DNA from: a virus
Length of the DNA stretch: 22,658 bases
Virus record (IMG/VR): IMGVR_UViG_3300030507_000041
Coordinates: 1 to 22,658 of that record
Direction: 5' to 3' (one strand)
This document shows positions 1-6,549 of the stretch, piece by piece. Below the pieces are notes generated by a model that worked only from the letters and a program-made list of their open reading frames with translations, had not been told where the DNA came from and made no database searches. The position numbers and the translations under genes were made by a program. How positions within the stretch are numbered: the first letter of the stretch is position 1; each line of letters starts with the position of its first letter.

Positions 1-1590
1 AACTGGTTTTACGATAATATCTTTCGCTATCTGAAAGAGGGCGATCAGGAATATATGGATCGTCTGAAGCGCGCCTATCGCTTCAATCACACTCGCGAAA
101 TCGTCGATCTGGTTCAAAAATACATCTTCAAGACCGAGCCTGCGCGAAACGTCACCGACGCGCCGGCGGCGATTAAGACATTTTGGGAAGACTGCACGCT
201 CGCCGGGCTCGAAATCAACCAGTTCATGCGCCTGGTCTCCACGGCCTCATCGATCGATGGTCGCATCTGGGTGTTCGTTGATTCGACGCAGAGTCAGGTC
301 GGCGTTTCCGTCGCCGACGCCAAGAAGGCCGGCGCCCGAGTCTACGCCTATATCGTTCGCGCCATCAACATGCTCGACATGGGGCTCGACGAGGATACCG
401 GCGCGCTGAAATGGGTGCTGGTGCGTGAATATCACCGCAACGACGCCGATCCGGTCAACGATAATGGCTTCGTCGAGGAACGCTATCGGCTGTGGACCGA
501 AGACGAGTGGGTGCTGTTCAAGATCGTTGACATCTCCAAGGAGCAACAGCAGCAATTACAGCTGGTGCAGCCGTCGGCGCTCGAAGCCAACCCGAACATT
601 TCCGCCTATGTCACGCAACAGACCTCGATGACGCAGCAGACGCTGACGCCAAAGGTTATCGATCGTGGCCCTGTAACTATCGGTCGCGTGCCATGCTTCG
701 CTGTCGATAACGTGATTGGCGATCATCGCTACAGCTCGCCGGCGCTGATCGAGGACATCGCCTATCTCGATCGCGCCGTCGCCAATTACTGCTCGAATCT
801 CGACGCGGTGATTCAGGATCAGACTTTCTCGCAGCTGGTTATTCCGACTCAGGCGATCGTCGAAGGTCAGGATAAATACGATCCGCTCTATCAGCTCGGC
901 ACCAAGCGCATCTTCACTTATGACGCCGAGGGCGGCAGAGCGCCGGAGTATATTTCACCCGACGCCTCGCAGGCGAAGGTGATCATGGACACCATCGCCG
1001 CGACCATTCACGAGATTTATCATTCCGTCGGCATGGCGGGAGAGCGCACCAGCAAGGATAACGCCGTCGGCACCGATGATTCATCCGGCGTCGCCAAGGC
1101 ATATGACTTCGAGAAGTTGAATTCGCTGCTGACTACCAAGGCCGAGGCGAACGAAAACGCCGAAAACAAGCTGGTCGAGTTGGTGCTTCTGATGAATGGC
1201 ATCAAGGAGATGCCGACGGAAGAACTGGTTGAATACCCCGACACTTTCGATGTGCGCTCACTGTTCGATGAATTCACTGTCGCCGAGAAACTTGAGCTGA
1301 TTGGGGCGCCCGACACCGTGCGTCGCGTTCAGATGGGTCAGGTGCAGGCTAAGCTATTTCCAGCGCAGCCAAAGGCAGAAGCCGCCGAAATGGCCGAGGA
1401 ACTCAAAAGCTGGCCTCCAGAGCCGCTCGAAATCACGCTGGCGACAATGAGCGCCGCAAATGGCAGTCCGCCACAGGGTTCGATTAAGAATGCGCCCGCA
1501 TCCTCTTCAGCGCCCGGTGGAAAGCCGGCGGCGTCAAGGAATCCCCAGACGAAAAATCGTCAGGGACAGGTCACTTCGGAAACGAAGTGA
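1..1590 (+). CDS. Portal protein (5' end missing)
   Basis: The reading frame is open from base 1, before the first ATG at 55, so the gene begins upstream of the window; at least 529 residues are present. I infer the dodecameric portal at the head vertex, through which DNA is packaged and ejected. Supporting signs are its place directly before scaffold and capsid genes, its length, and the acidic, charged helical central and C-terminal region (segments such as HEIYHSVGMAGERTS and a long Ala/Glu/Lys helix that follows) typical of portal stem and clip regions. The last ~60 residues are Pro/Ser/Ala-rich and probably disordered. The final codons form half of a perfect hairpin that includes the stop. 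It could belong to one of several portal families; I cannot say which without a search. The terminase genes would be expected upstream. Confidence 0.8.
   Translation, partial: NWFYDNIFRYLKEGDQEYMDRLKRAYRFNHTREIVDLVQKYIFKTEPARNVTDAPAAIKTFWEDCTLAGLEINQFMRLVSTASSIDGRIWVFVDSTQSQVGVSVADAKKAGARVYAYIVRAINMLDMGLDEDTGALKWVLVREYHRNDADPVNDNGFVEERYRLWTEDEWVLFKIVDISKEQQQQLQLVQPSALEANPNISAYVTQQTSMTQQTLTPKVIDRGPVTIGRVPCFAVDNVIGDHRYSSPALIEDIAYLDRAVANYCSNLDAVIQDQTFSQLVIPTQAIVEGQDKYDPLYQLGTKRIFTYDAEGGRAPEYISPDASQAKVIMDTIAATIHEIYHSVGMAGERTSKDNAVGTDDSSGVAKAYDFEKLNSLLTTKAEANENAENKLVELVLLMNGIKEMPTEELVEYPDTFDVRSLFDEFTVAEKLELIGAPDTVRRVQMGQVQAKLFPAQPKAEAAEMAEELKSWPPEPLEITLATMSAANGSPPQGSIKNAPASSSAPGGKPAASRNPQTKNRQGQVTSETK
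1571..1590 (+). other. Perfect 8-bp hairpin with GAAA tetraloop over the portal stop codon
   Basis: TCACTTCG (1571-1578) and CGAAGTGA (1583-1590) are perfect reverse complements around the loop GAAA, a GNRA-type tetraloop. The right arm ends exactly with the portal TGA stop. No T-run follows, so it does not look like an intrinsic terminator. It may stabilise the upstream mRNA end or mark a processing site. Confidence 0.6.
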
Positions 1591-1596
1591 ATTTCC

Positions 1597-1637
1597 GAGC
1601 CGAGAAACTGGCTCAACCGTAGGCCGAGAAACTGGCC
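1597..1637 (+). promoter_or_regulatory. Two tandem hairpins with identical loop GAGAAACT before the scaffold gene
   Basis: Hairpin A is GAGCC (1597-1601), loop GAGAAACT, GGCTC (1610-1614). Hairpin B is GGCC (1622-1625), the same loop GAGAAACT, GGCC (1634-1637). The stems differ yet both pair, so the loop sequence and the paired state are kept while stem bases vary. Hairpin B directly abuts the scaffold Shine-Dalgarno GAGGAG (1638-1643). This suggests an RNA-level element, such as a protein-binding site controlling scaffold translation, but that role is inference. The structure also contains a 14-base direct repeat (1599-1612 and 1623-1636). Confidence 0.55.
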
Positions 1638-1649
1638 GAGGAGTAGTAG

Positions 1650-2528
1650 ATGAATAAGATGATGAAATACTGGGGCGTCGCTCATTTCGACGCCGCCGAC
1701 GACAAAGCCGCGGCTGATGAAGCCTCGCGCATCGCCGCCGAAAAGGTCGCGGCCGACGCCGCCGCCAAGGCCATCGCGGATAAGGAAGCCGCCGACGCCG
1801 AAGCCGCCCGTATCGCCGCCAGCAAGATTCCCGAGGCCGAAGCCAAACTTCTCAAGGAAGTGATGGCGAAGAAGAAGCTGATCGAGGATCTTCAGGAGAA
1901 GCTCAAGGGCTTCGATGGCGTCGATCCCACCGAATTCAAAAAGCTGACCGAGCAGAAGAAAGAGGCCGAAAAGGCCAAAAAGGACGCCGAGAAGAAAGCT
2001 GCCGAAGCCGCCGGCGACATCGATCGGGTCAAGAAGATCATGGTCGAGGAGCATGAGCGCACGTTGGCGGAAGCCGTCGCCGCGCATGACGTAACCAAGC
2101 AGGCGCTCGCCAAGAAGGACGCCGAGATCAACGATCTGACGGTCGGCCAGGCGTTCAACGTGTCGCCGTTCGTCACCACCGAGCTGGTGCTGACGCCGAC
2201 CAAGGCGCGCGCGGTTTATGGCGCGTATTTCGAAAGCAAGGACGGCAAGGTCGTCGGCTACGACAAGCCGGCGGGCGCCGCCGAGCGCACCGAGCTGATC
2301 GATGGCAAAGGCAAGCCGCTACCGTTCGAGGCGGCTATTCGTAAGCTGGTCGAGTCGGATGCGGATCGCGATCATATGCTGAAGTCGAAGATCGCCGCCG
2401 GCGCCGGTTCGAAGCCTGGCGCTTCGGGCGCGAAAGTTACTGTCGAGGGCGATGGCGAACCGCGTGGTTTGGCGCGTTTATCGGCGGCTTTGGCGAAAAG
2501 CGGCTTCGGCAACGCCTCGAAAAAGTAA
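1650..2528 (+). CDS. Capsid scaffolding protein
   Basis: The 292-residue product is inferred to be the internal scaffold that guides procapsid assembly and is then lost or degraded. Residues ~15-165 are extremely rich in Ala, Glu, Lys and Asp with heptad-like spacing, a long coiled coil typical of scaffolds. The C-terminal third (~170-275) has a mixed segment with VYGAYFESKDGKVVGYD, then an Ala/Gly-rich tail, a pattern I associate with scaffolds encoded just before HK97-fold capsid genes. The start is set by GAGGAG at 1638-1643, six bases before the ATG. The gene lies between portal and capsid genes, as expected. No protease motif is visible, so a scaffold-protease fusion is unlikely. The two upstream hairpins may regulate its translation. 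Confidence 0.8.
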   Translation: MNKMMKYWGVAHFDAADDKAAADEASRIAAEKVAADAAAKAIADKEAADAEAARIAASKIPEAEAKLLKEVMAKKKLIEDLQEKLKGFDGVDPTEFKKLTEQKKEAEKAKKDAEKKAAEAAGDIDRVKKIMVEEHERTLAEAVAAHDVTKQALAKKDAEINDLTVGQAFNVSPFVTTELVLTPTKARAVYGAYFESKDGKVVGYDKPAGAAERTELIDGKGKPLPFEAAIRKLVESDADRDHMLKSKIAAGAGSKPGASGAKVTVEGDGEPRGLARLSAALAKSGFGNASKK

Positions 2529-2552
2529 ATCAAATCGACGCTAACTTACAAA

Positions 2553-2566
2553 AGTCAGCGTTGACT
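2553..2566. promoter_or_regulatory. Palindrome AGTCA-GCGT-TGACT (copy 1)
   Basis: This is a perfect 5-bp inverted repeat with a 4-base spacer in the gap after the scaffold gene. It is the first of a family repeated across the non-coding gaps of this window (consensus ATAAGTCA-N4-TGACTTAT). The right half overlaps a possible -35 hexamer, TTGACT at 2561-2566. It could be an operator for a phage regulator or a short RNA hairpin. Confidence 0.5.
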
Positions 2567-2593
2567 GATCTTTTTCCTTCCAATAGCTATGCT
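2561..2593 (+). promoter_or_regulatory. Possible promoter for the major capsid gene
   Basis: TTGACT (2561-2566) resembles a sigma70 -35 box. At 17 bases spacing the -10 would be TAGCTA (2584-2589), which is poor; TATGCT (2588-2593) is a better hexamer but 21 bases away. The stretch between them is T/C-rich. A capsid promoter is plausible because this is the longest gap in the window, but the match is weak. Confidence 0.3.
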
Positions 2594-2604
2594 CTAGGTT
2601 TAAT

Positions 2605-2636
2605 ATAGCGGTAAGTCGAAAATGACTTACCGCTAT
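2605..2636 (+). promoter_or_regulatory. 13-bp perfect hairpin in the capsid leader (contains palindrome copy 2)
   Basis: ATAGCGGTAAGTC (2605-2617) and GACTTACCGCTAT (2624-2636) pair perfectly around the 6-base loop GAAAAT. The inner part, AAGTC/GACTT, is a variant of the recurring AGTCA-N4-TGACT palindrome. No T-run follows, so a terminator is unlikely. It ends 33 bases before the capsid start and would sit in the 5' untranslated region, where it could stabilise the mRNA or bind a regulator as DNA. Confidence 0.6.
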
Positions 2637-2669
2637 GCCGCCGCGTGCGGTGAAACTGGAGTTATGTGA

Positions 2670-3572
2670 ATGCCTCTTTTGCAGGTTCAAGCCGAAAAGC
2701 TGTCTCTCGAACAGCTTGAGCGCGGCATTATCGAAGAAATCATCGACATCGACCAGTTCTATGCGCTGGTTCCGTTTTTGCCGGTCAACGGCAAGGCGTA
2801 TCTCTACAATCGCGAGCAGACGCTTTCCGAGGCCGAATTCCTTTCGCCTTACGATCCCGTCAGCGAAGGCGCCGCGACTTTCGAGGAAGTCACCGCCAAG
2901 CTGCGCATTATCGCGGGCGATGTCGATATGGATAAGTTCATCGTCTCGACGATGAGCGATCACAACAGCCAGTTGGCGATTCAGTTGGCCGAGAAGGCTA
3001 AGGGCGTCAGCCGTATGTTCCGTCGCGCGCTGATTCAGGGCGACTGTTCGGTTAATCCGAAGTCGTTCGATGGTCTCGCCAAGCTCTGCGTTCCCGATCA
3101 GACCCTGGTCGCCGGCGTCAATGGCGCCGCGATGACCCTGGGTATGCTCGACGAGCTGCTCGACGCGGTGAAGCTCGGCGCCGATGCGCTGGTGATGCGT
3201 CGTTCGACCTGGCGTTCCGTGCGCGCGCTGCTGCGCTCGTTCAACGGCAACCATGCCGACATGATCATGATCAAGAACTTCGGCCAGCCGGTTCCCGCCT
3301 ACAATGGCACGCCGGTGCTGCTGAATGACTTCATTCCTCCGACCGAAGTGACCGGCACCAACAACGCCACGACTTCGATCTACGCCGTTCGTCTCAACGA
3401 GGCCGATGGTTTCCATGGCATCGTCGGTGGCGAGGCCGCGGGCTTCAAGATCGAGGAAATCGGCACGATTCAGAACAAGGACGCCGTTCGTTACCGCGTG
3501 AAGTGGTATGTCGGCACGGCGCTGAAGTCCACCCTGTCGCTGGCTCGCCTGTCTGGCCTGACCAACGTCTAA
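2670..3572 (+). CDS. Major capsid protein (HK97 fold)
   Basis: The 300-residue product is inferred to be the main shell protein. The N-terminus carries LSLEQLERGIIEEII and PFLPVNGKAYLYNREQ, followed by an E-loop-like segment and a helix-rich P domain, a pattern I recognise from ~300-residue HK97-fold capsid proteins of siphoviruses that pair with a separate scaffold. The C-terminal part (NNATTSIYAVRL to the end) is beta-rich, as in the A domain. There is no obvious N-terminal delta domain of the HK97 self-scaffold type, consistent with the scaffold gene upstream. The ATG at 2670 has GGAG at 2658-2661, eight bases upstream. The gene is flanked by a structured leader and a strong terminator, suggesting its own high-expression unit. 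Confidence 0.85.
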   Translation: MPLLQVQAEKLSLEQLERGIIEEIIDIDQFYALVPFLPVNGKAYLYNREQTLSEAEFLSPYDPVSEGAATFEEVTAKLRIIAGDVDMDKFIVSTMSDHNSQLAIQLAEKAKGVSRMFRRALIQGDCSVNPKSFDGLAKLCVPDQTLVAGVNGAAMTLGMLDELLDAVKLGADALVMRRSTWRSVRALLRSFNGNHADMIMIKNFGQPVPAYNGTPVLLNDFIPPTEVTGTNNATTSIYAVRLNEADGFHGIVGGEAAGFKIEEIGTIQNKDAVRYRVKWYVGTALKSTLSLARLSGLTNV

Positions 3573-3583
3573 GGTTGTATGAC

Positions 3584-3597
3584 AGTCAATTCTGACT
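3584..3597. promoter_or_regulatory. Palindrome AGTCA-ATTC-TGACT (copy 3)
   Basis: A perfect 5-bp inverted repeat with a 4-base spacer lies between the capsid stop and the terminator hairpin. The right side extends to TGACTTAT, matching the consensus of the other copies. Confidence 0.5.
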
Positions 3598-3605
3598 TAT
3601 AGTGA

Positions 3606-3629
3606 GGGCGGGAGCGATCCCGCCCTTTT
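3606..3629 (+). terminator. Rho-independent terminator after the capsid gene
   Basis: GGGCGGGA (3606-3613) pairs perfectly with TCCCGCCC (3618-3625) around the loop GCGA, and TTTT follows at 3626-3629. This 8-bp GC-rich stem with a T-run is a convincing intrinsic terminator. It would trim transcription into the downstream glutaredoxin and connector genes, which are needed in far fewer copies than the capsid protein. Confidence 0.8.
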
Positions 3630-3644
3630 GCTTTGAGTGGTGAG

Positions 3645-3923
3645 ATGACAAAACAAATCGAAATTTATGGCCACAATGGCTGCGCCTGGTGCGAGCGAGC
3701 TAGGGCGCTGGCGACGCGATTCAAGCAGCCGTTCGTATATTATAACTATACGAACGATCCAGCCATACTTGCCGAACTGCTGCTACGCGGCAATAAGGCC
3801 GGCGTCGAGGTTAGAACCGTGCCGCAGATTTTCATCGGCGACATTTTACTTGGCGGTTACGAAGACTTCGCTAAGGCGATAGAAAACGGCGAGATCGCGA
3901 ATTTTCTATCTGGAGAAGTGTAA
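3645..3923 (+). CDS. Glutaredoxin
   Basis: The 92-residue product is a small cytoplasmic thiol-disulfide oxidoreductase of the glutaredoxin family. Visible signs are the beta strand QIEIYGHNG followed by the active-site pair C13-A-W-C16, the cis-proline motif TVPQIF, and the LGGYEDF turn that helps bind glutathione, all in the correct order and at typical family length. The CAWC site lacks the Pro of the common CPYC. The ATG at 3645 is preferred over TTG at 3633, which would sit directly on the terminator T-run with no ribosome binding site. Its stop overlaps the next start (TAATG). Phage glutaredoxins usually sit with ribonucleotide reductase genes; its place between capsid and connector genes is unusual. 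Whether it acts on virion, phage or host thiols is unknown. Confidence 0.88.
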   Translation: MTKQIEIYGHNGCAWCERARALATRFKQPFVYYNYTNDPAILAELLLRGNKAGVEVRTVPQIFIGDILLGGYEDFAKAIENGEIANFLSGEV

Positions 3924-4408
3924 TGGGTTTTCGCAGAATTCGGATCACGCAGCCGACTTGGCTCGGTTTCACCGGTCACATGGCGTCGGTTGAGTTCGTC
4001 GATGGCGTTTCGACCACCTTCGTGCCGCAAAATATCTACGATCGCATCGCCGCGGAGCTTTCGATTGTCGATGATCGCAGCGAGGAAATTCTCGGCGTGC
4101 AGACGCGCATGATCAGCGCCAGGCTGAAGACGCTGAATGTGCTTCCCGACACGGCGCGCGCGCCGGTGGTCACGCCGGAGGTTGTAGTCGAATTCGTGCC
4201 ACCGCCGCCGGTGCTTACGCCGAAGTGGACCAAGGAGACGCTCGAAGCGCTGGCCGACAAGACCGGCATCAAGGGTCTGCGCGAGATCGGCGACCCGCTT
4301 TCCGCCAAGGGTCGCGCTATTCCCGAACTGATCGAGGCGATTCTACGTGCTCAGAATGAGGTGGTCGCGCGTCGCGAAGGCCAACTGGCTCGATTGAGCG
4401 AAGGCTAA
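3923..4408 (+). CDS. Putative head protein with a C-terminal helix-loop-helix (SAP/HeH-like) domain
   Basis: The product has 161 residues. I do not recognise the family. Residues 1-~60 include a small beta-rich segment (GHMASVEFVDGVSTTFVP), followed by a charged helix and a Pro/Val-rich linker (~80-100). Residues ~102-144, from WTKETLEALADKTGI to IPELIEAIL, look like a helix-extended loop-helix fold of the SAP/HeH or Rho-N type, often nucleic-acid binding and seen at the ends of some phage head proteins. The start codon shares a base with the glutaredoxin stop (TAATG), implying coupled translation. Position right after the capsid unit suggests a head accessory or completion role, which is inference. 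Confidence 0.5.
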   Translation: MGFRRIRITQPTWLGFTGHMASVEFVDGVSTTFVPQNIYDRIAAELSIVDDRSEEILGVQTRMISARLKTLNVLPDTARAPVVTPEVVVEFVPPPPVLTPKWTKETLEALADKTGIKGLREIGDPLSAKGRAIPELIEAILRAQNEVVARREGQLARLSEG

Positions 4409-4411
4409 GTC

Positions 4412-5266
4412 ATGATCACCTATCCAGCAGGCACGGCGATTAATCTGTCGATTGCGCTGCCGAACGACAGCACGGGCACGCCCGTCGTGCCGCTGGGCAT
4501 CAACTGGACGCTGACCGACGAGGCTAACCGGCTGGTGATTCAGACGACGGCGGTCGAGGGTCCATTCATATCGCCGATCATTATTCCGATCGCCGCGGCG
4601 TCGAACGCGCTGCGTCAGGACATCTATGTCGGGCTCAGTCCCAATCTGTCCAATCAGACTGTCGGCGCGCGCGTGTTGGAGATGGTGATCGCAACCGCCA
4701 ACGGCGCCTATATCGTCAGATCGACCTATCTGCTGCAAGACACCGGCAATGACGCTCTCCAGCTGCTGGTGAATTCGTTTCAATCGCTGGTGCAGGCCGA
4801 GCTTAACGCGGTCAGCATTCCCGGCATCGCGCCCGTCTGGAACGTCACCAGCGACGCCGATAAAGTCGCGGCGATGACCGAAGCCTATTTTCGCATGATC
4901 AAGTTCGGCTTTTACGTGCGCTGGCCGCGCGATCCCGACGCTCAGAACATCGTCACCTGGTTCAATGATCGCAACGAGGTGATCGTGCCGCGGCTTTGGT
5001 ATGTCATGACTATTGACCGGTTCCTGAACTGGTATCCGGAGGATTTTCGTGTCGCGCTGCGTCGCGCCCAGATCATTGAGGCCGTGCATATTCTGGCGCC
5101 GAACAAAATTCTGGAGATGCGTCTCGCCGGCGTCACAGCGACCGGTGTTGGCGAGACACGCACGACGTTCTCCAATGTGCGGCCGCTCGATATTGGGCTG
5201 TCGCGCGCGACGCTGAAGGTGCTGGCGAATTACATCGACCCCCGCTTCACCACAACTCGCAGCTAA
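4412..5266 (+). CDS. Putative head-tail connector / neck protein
   Basis: The product has 284 residues. The N-terminal ~110 residues are beta-rich with repeated Thr/Val strands, like a small Ig-type or jelly-roll domain. The remainder is mainly helical and ends with RLAGVTATGVGETRTTFS and LSRATLKVLANYI. That ending resembles the C-terminus of proteins found between capsid and head-closure genes in other siphoviruses, which I associate with the connector (adaptor) ring. It starts three bases after the preceding stop. The next gene has a very strong ribosome site overlapping its own stop. Assignment rests on position and weak sequence resemblance, so another neck role is possible. Confidence 0.5.
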   Translation: MITYPAGTAINLSIALPNDSTGTPVVPLGINWTLTDEANRLVIQTTAVEGPFISPIIIPIAAASNALRQDIYVGLSPNLSNQTVGARVLEMVIATANGAYIVRSTYLLQDTGNDALQLLVNSFQSLVQAELNAVSIPGIAPVWNVTSDADKVAAMTEAYFRMIKFGFYVRWPRDPDAQNIVTWFNDRNEVIVPRLWYVMTIDRFLNWYPEDFRVALRRAQIIEAVHILAPNKILEMRLAGVTATGVGETRTTFSNVRPLDIGLSRATLKVLANYIDPRFTTTRS

Positions 5267-5276
5267 GGAGGCGTCA

Positions 5277-5636
5277 ATGCTGATTCCAAATCAGGTCGGC
5301 GTCTGGATGCAGCTGACGGGCTACAATCTATACGGTGAGCCAATATGGGGACCGTCAACGGATGTGCCGTGCTCGATCGTCAGTATGAAGCCGAAGTTGG
5401 CGAAGACGCCCATTCGTTCCGAAGCATCCGCCTCGCACTCGGCGTCTGACGAAGAAGATTCGTTGGCGACGATCCTAGTGTCGGCGTCGGCCCCGGTTGG
5501 CATCGGCGATCGATTCGAGGTCGTTGGCGAGGATTTTCGCTTTATCACGGTGCAGCAGCGCTTCGATATTCTCGGCGATCTCGATCATTATCAGTGCGAG
5601 TGCGAAGCCTGGTTCCTATTGGGGCCTGCTCCGTAA
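5277..5636 (+). CDS. Putative head closure (stopper) protein
   Basis: The product has 119 residues and is mostly beta strands with a central acidic/Ser-rich loop (~45-62), the size and fold type of head-closure or stopper proteins that plug the portal channel and dock the tail. It lies exactly where such a gene belongs: after the connector and before the HK97 gp10-like gene. The start is firmly set by AAGGAGG at 5265-5271, five bases before the ATG and overlapping the previous stop. A Cys-Glu-Cys pair lies near the C-terminus. The call is based on size, order and secondary structure rather than a recognised motif. Confidence 0.5.
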   Translation: MLIPNQVGVWMQLTGYNLYGEPIWGPSTDVPCSIVSMKPKLAKTPIRSEASASHSASDEEDSLATILVSASAPVGIGDRFEVVGEDFRFITVQQRFDILGDLDHYQCECEAWFLLGPAP

Positions 5637-6127
5637 TGCGCGTGAGAAGCAAAATCACCGGCTTCGAGGAGATTTCTATCGGACTGCGCCATATCGCCGA
5701 CAAGGTGAAGGATGGCGCGCGTAAGCAGATGCACCGTTCGGCCGATAAGATCGTCAAGGAGGCGCAGCTCAACGCCCCTTTCGACACCGGCGCGCTTGAA
5801 AAATCCATTCACAAGGAAATCTCATACGAGACTAGAGGTCGGCTGCGCATCACCATCGTAGCCGGCGGTGAAGTCGATGGCGTTGATGTAGACGCTTATG
5901 TCGTGATGATCCATGAACATTATGACGATATGCGTCCCGGCGAGGGCACGCGGCTAAAGATGCAAGCGAATCCCGGTCGTCTGATCGGTGATCACTTTCT
6001 GACACGCGCCTATGATGCTCAGGAAAACAAGCTGCAAAAGGCGATGATCGGTATGGTGTCGTTGCTTGGTAACGTCAAGGTCGGCACGTCGCTTCCAAAT
6101 ATCGATGTGGAAACGGGTGAAGAATGA
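5636..6127 (+). CDS. HK97 gp10-like neck/tail protein
   Basis: The product has 163 residues. It is inferred to belong to the HK97 gp10-like family of neck or tail-completion proteins that act at the head-tail joint. The diagnostic stretch is a helix (KQMHRSADKIVKEAQLNAP) followed directly by FDTGALEKSI, the P-x-D-T-G-x-L-x-x-S-I pattern characteristic of this family. A beta hairpin then leads to YVVMIHEHY, matching the family's Y-x-x-x-x-E-x-x motif. I start at ATG 5636, which overlaps the previous stop (TAATG) and has GGGG at 5620-5623; an in-frame GTG at 5594 would force a 43-base overlap and is less likely. The next gene begins inside its stop (ATGA). Confidence 0.75.
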   Translation: MRVRSKITGFEEISIGLRHIADKVKDGARKQMHRSADKIVKEAQLNAPFDTGALEKSIHKEISYETRGRLRITIVAGGEVDGVDVDAYVVMIHEHYDDMRPGEGTRLKMQANPGRLIGDHFLTRAYDAQENKLQKAMIGMVSLLGNVKVGTSLPNIDVETGEE

Positions 6128-6516
6128 ATCTTTGCATTATAGCCGATATGATCGTCAACGCTGGGCTTGGCGTCCTCGGCACCAGCCTATTCATCGATCA
6201 CATGCCGGAGACATGCGAGGTCGGCGTGATGATCCGTAATCCGCTCCAAGGCAACCCGATCAATCATTATATTCCAGGCTATGAGAAATGGCAGTTTCAG
6301 ATCATTGTGCGGGATCGCACGCATGTCGGCGGGGAGACGCGCTCGAACGCCATCAGCAAGCTGCTGTATTTTGGTAATATGAATTTCACTCAGGCCGACG
6401 GCAGCAATCTGCTTATAAATTTCTGTCGCCCGCGCACCAAGCCGGTGACTTATCCGCGTCTGCCGAACAATCTGATTGAATGGTCCACGATGTTTGAGGT
6501 CAATTCGGCCGAATAG
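6124..6516 (+). CDS. Putative tail terminator / minor capsid-type protein
   Basis: The product has 130 residues. It starts within the previous stop codon (ATGA), so translation is probably coupled. The pattern of an N-terminal helix, a GYEKWQFQIIVRDRTHVGGE strand, a helix rich in Ala/Ser/Lys, and a closing strand (TYPRLPNNLIEWSTMFEV) fits the small alpha/beta tail-terminator fold of lambda gpU and its relatives, or the 'minor capsid' family found at this position. Such proteins cap the tail tube and dock it to the head. Placement between the gp10-like gene and the tail tube supports this. The specific family is uncertain. Confidence 0.6.
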   Translation: MNLCIIADMIVNAGLGVLGTSLFIDHMPETCEVGVMIRNPLQGNPINHYIPGYEKWQFQIIVRDRTHVGGETRSNAISKLLYFGNMNFTQADGSNLLINFCRPRTKPVTYPRLPNNLIEWSTMFEVNSAE

Positions 6517-6519
6517 GCT

Positions 6520-6548
6520 TTGACCTTATTACGGTCAAGCTGTAGAAT
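6520..6548 (+). promoter_or_regulatory. Sigma70-type promoter for the tail tube gene, -35 within an inverted repeat
   Basis: TTGACC (6520-6525) and TAGAAT (6543-6548) are separated by exactly 17 bases, a good sigma70-type promoter. The predicted start would be near 6555. The -35 forms one arm of the inverted repeat TTGACC-N7-GGTCAA (6520-6538), which could be an operator or a short hairpin. It lies in the 73-base gap before the tail tube gene, one of the most highly expressed structural genes. Confidence 0.6.
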
Positions 6549-6549
6549 A

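Noticed and set aside
2641-2650. Short CCGC-GCGG hairpin before the capsid gene
   Set aside because: Only 3-4 pairs; expected by chance in GC-rich DNA.
2541-3416. A 291-codon open frame on the minus strand opposite the capsid gene
   Set aside because: It is composed of reverse-complement codons of a strong coding gene, has low-complexity Arg/His/Gly content, no ribosome site and no recognisable motif; a shadow frame.
3633-3644. TTG at 3633 as the glutaredoxin start
   Set aside because: It abuts the T-run of the terminator and has no ribosome site; ATG 3645 fits the family N-terminus.
4343-5089. Minus-strand open frame opposite the connector gene
   Set aside because: Same pattern of a GC-driven shadow frame, rich in Arg, His and Asp, with no start signal.
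5594-5635. GTG at 5594 as the start of the gp10-like gene
   Set aside because: It would overlap the previous gene by 43 bases, while ATG 5636 gives the coupled TAATG junction used elsewhere here.
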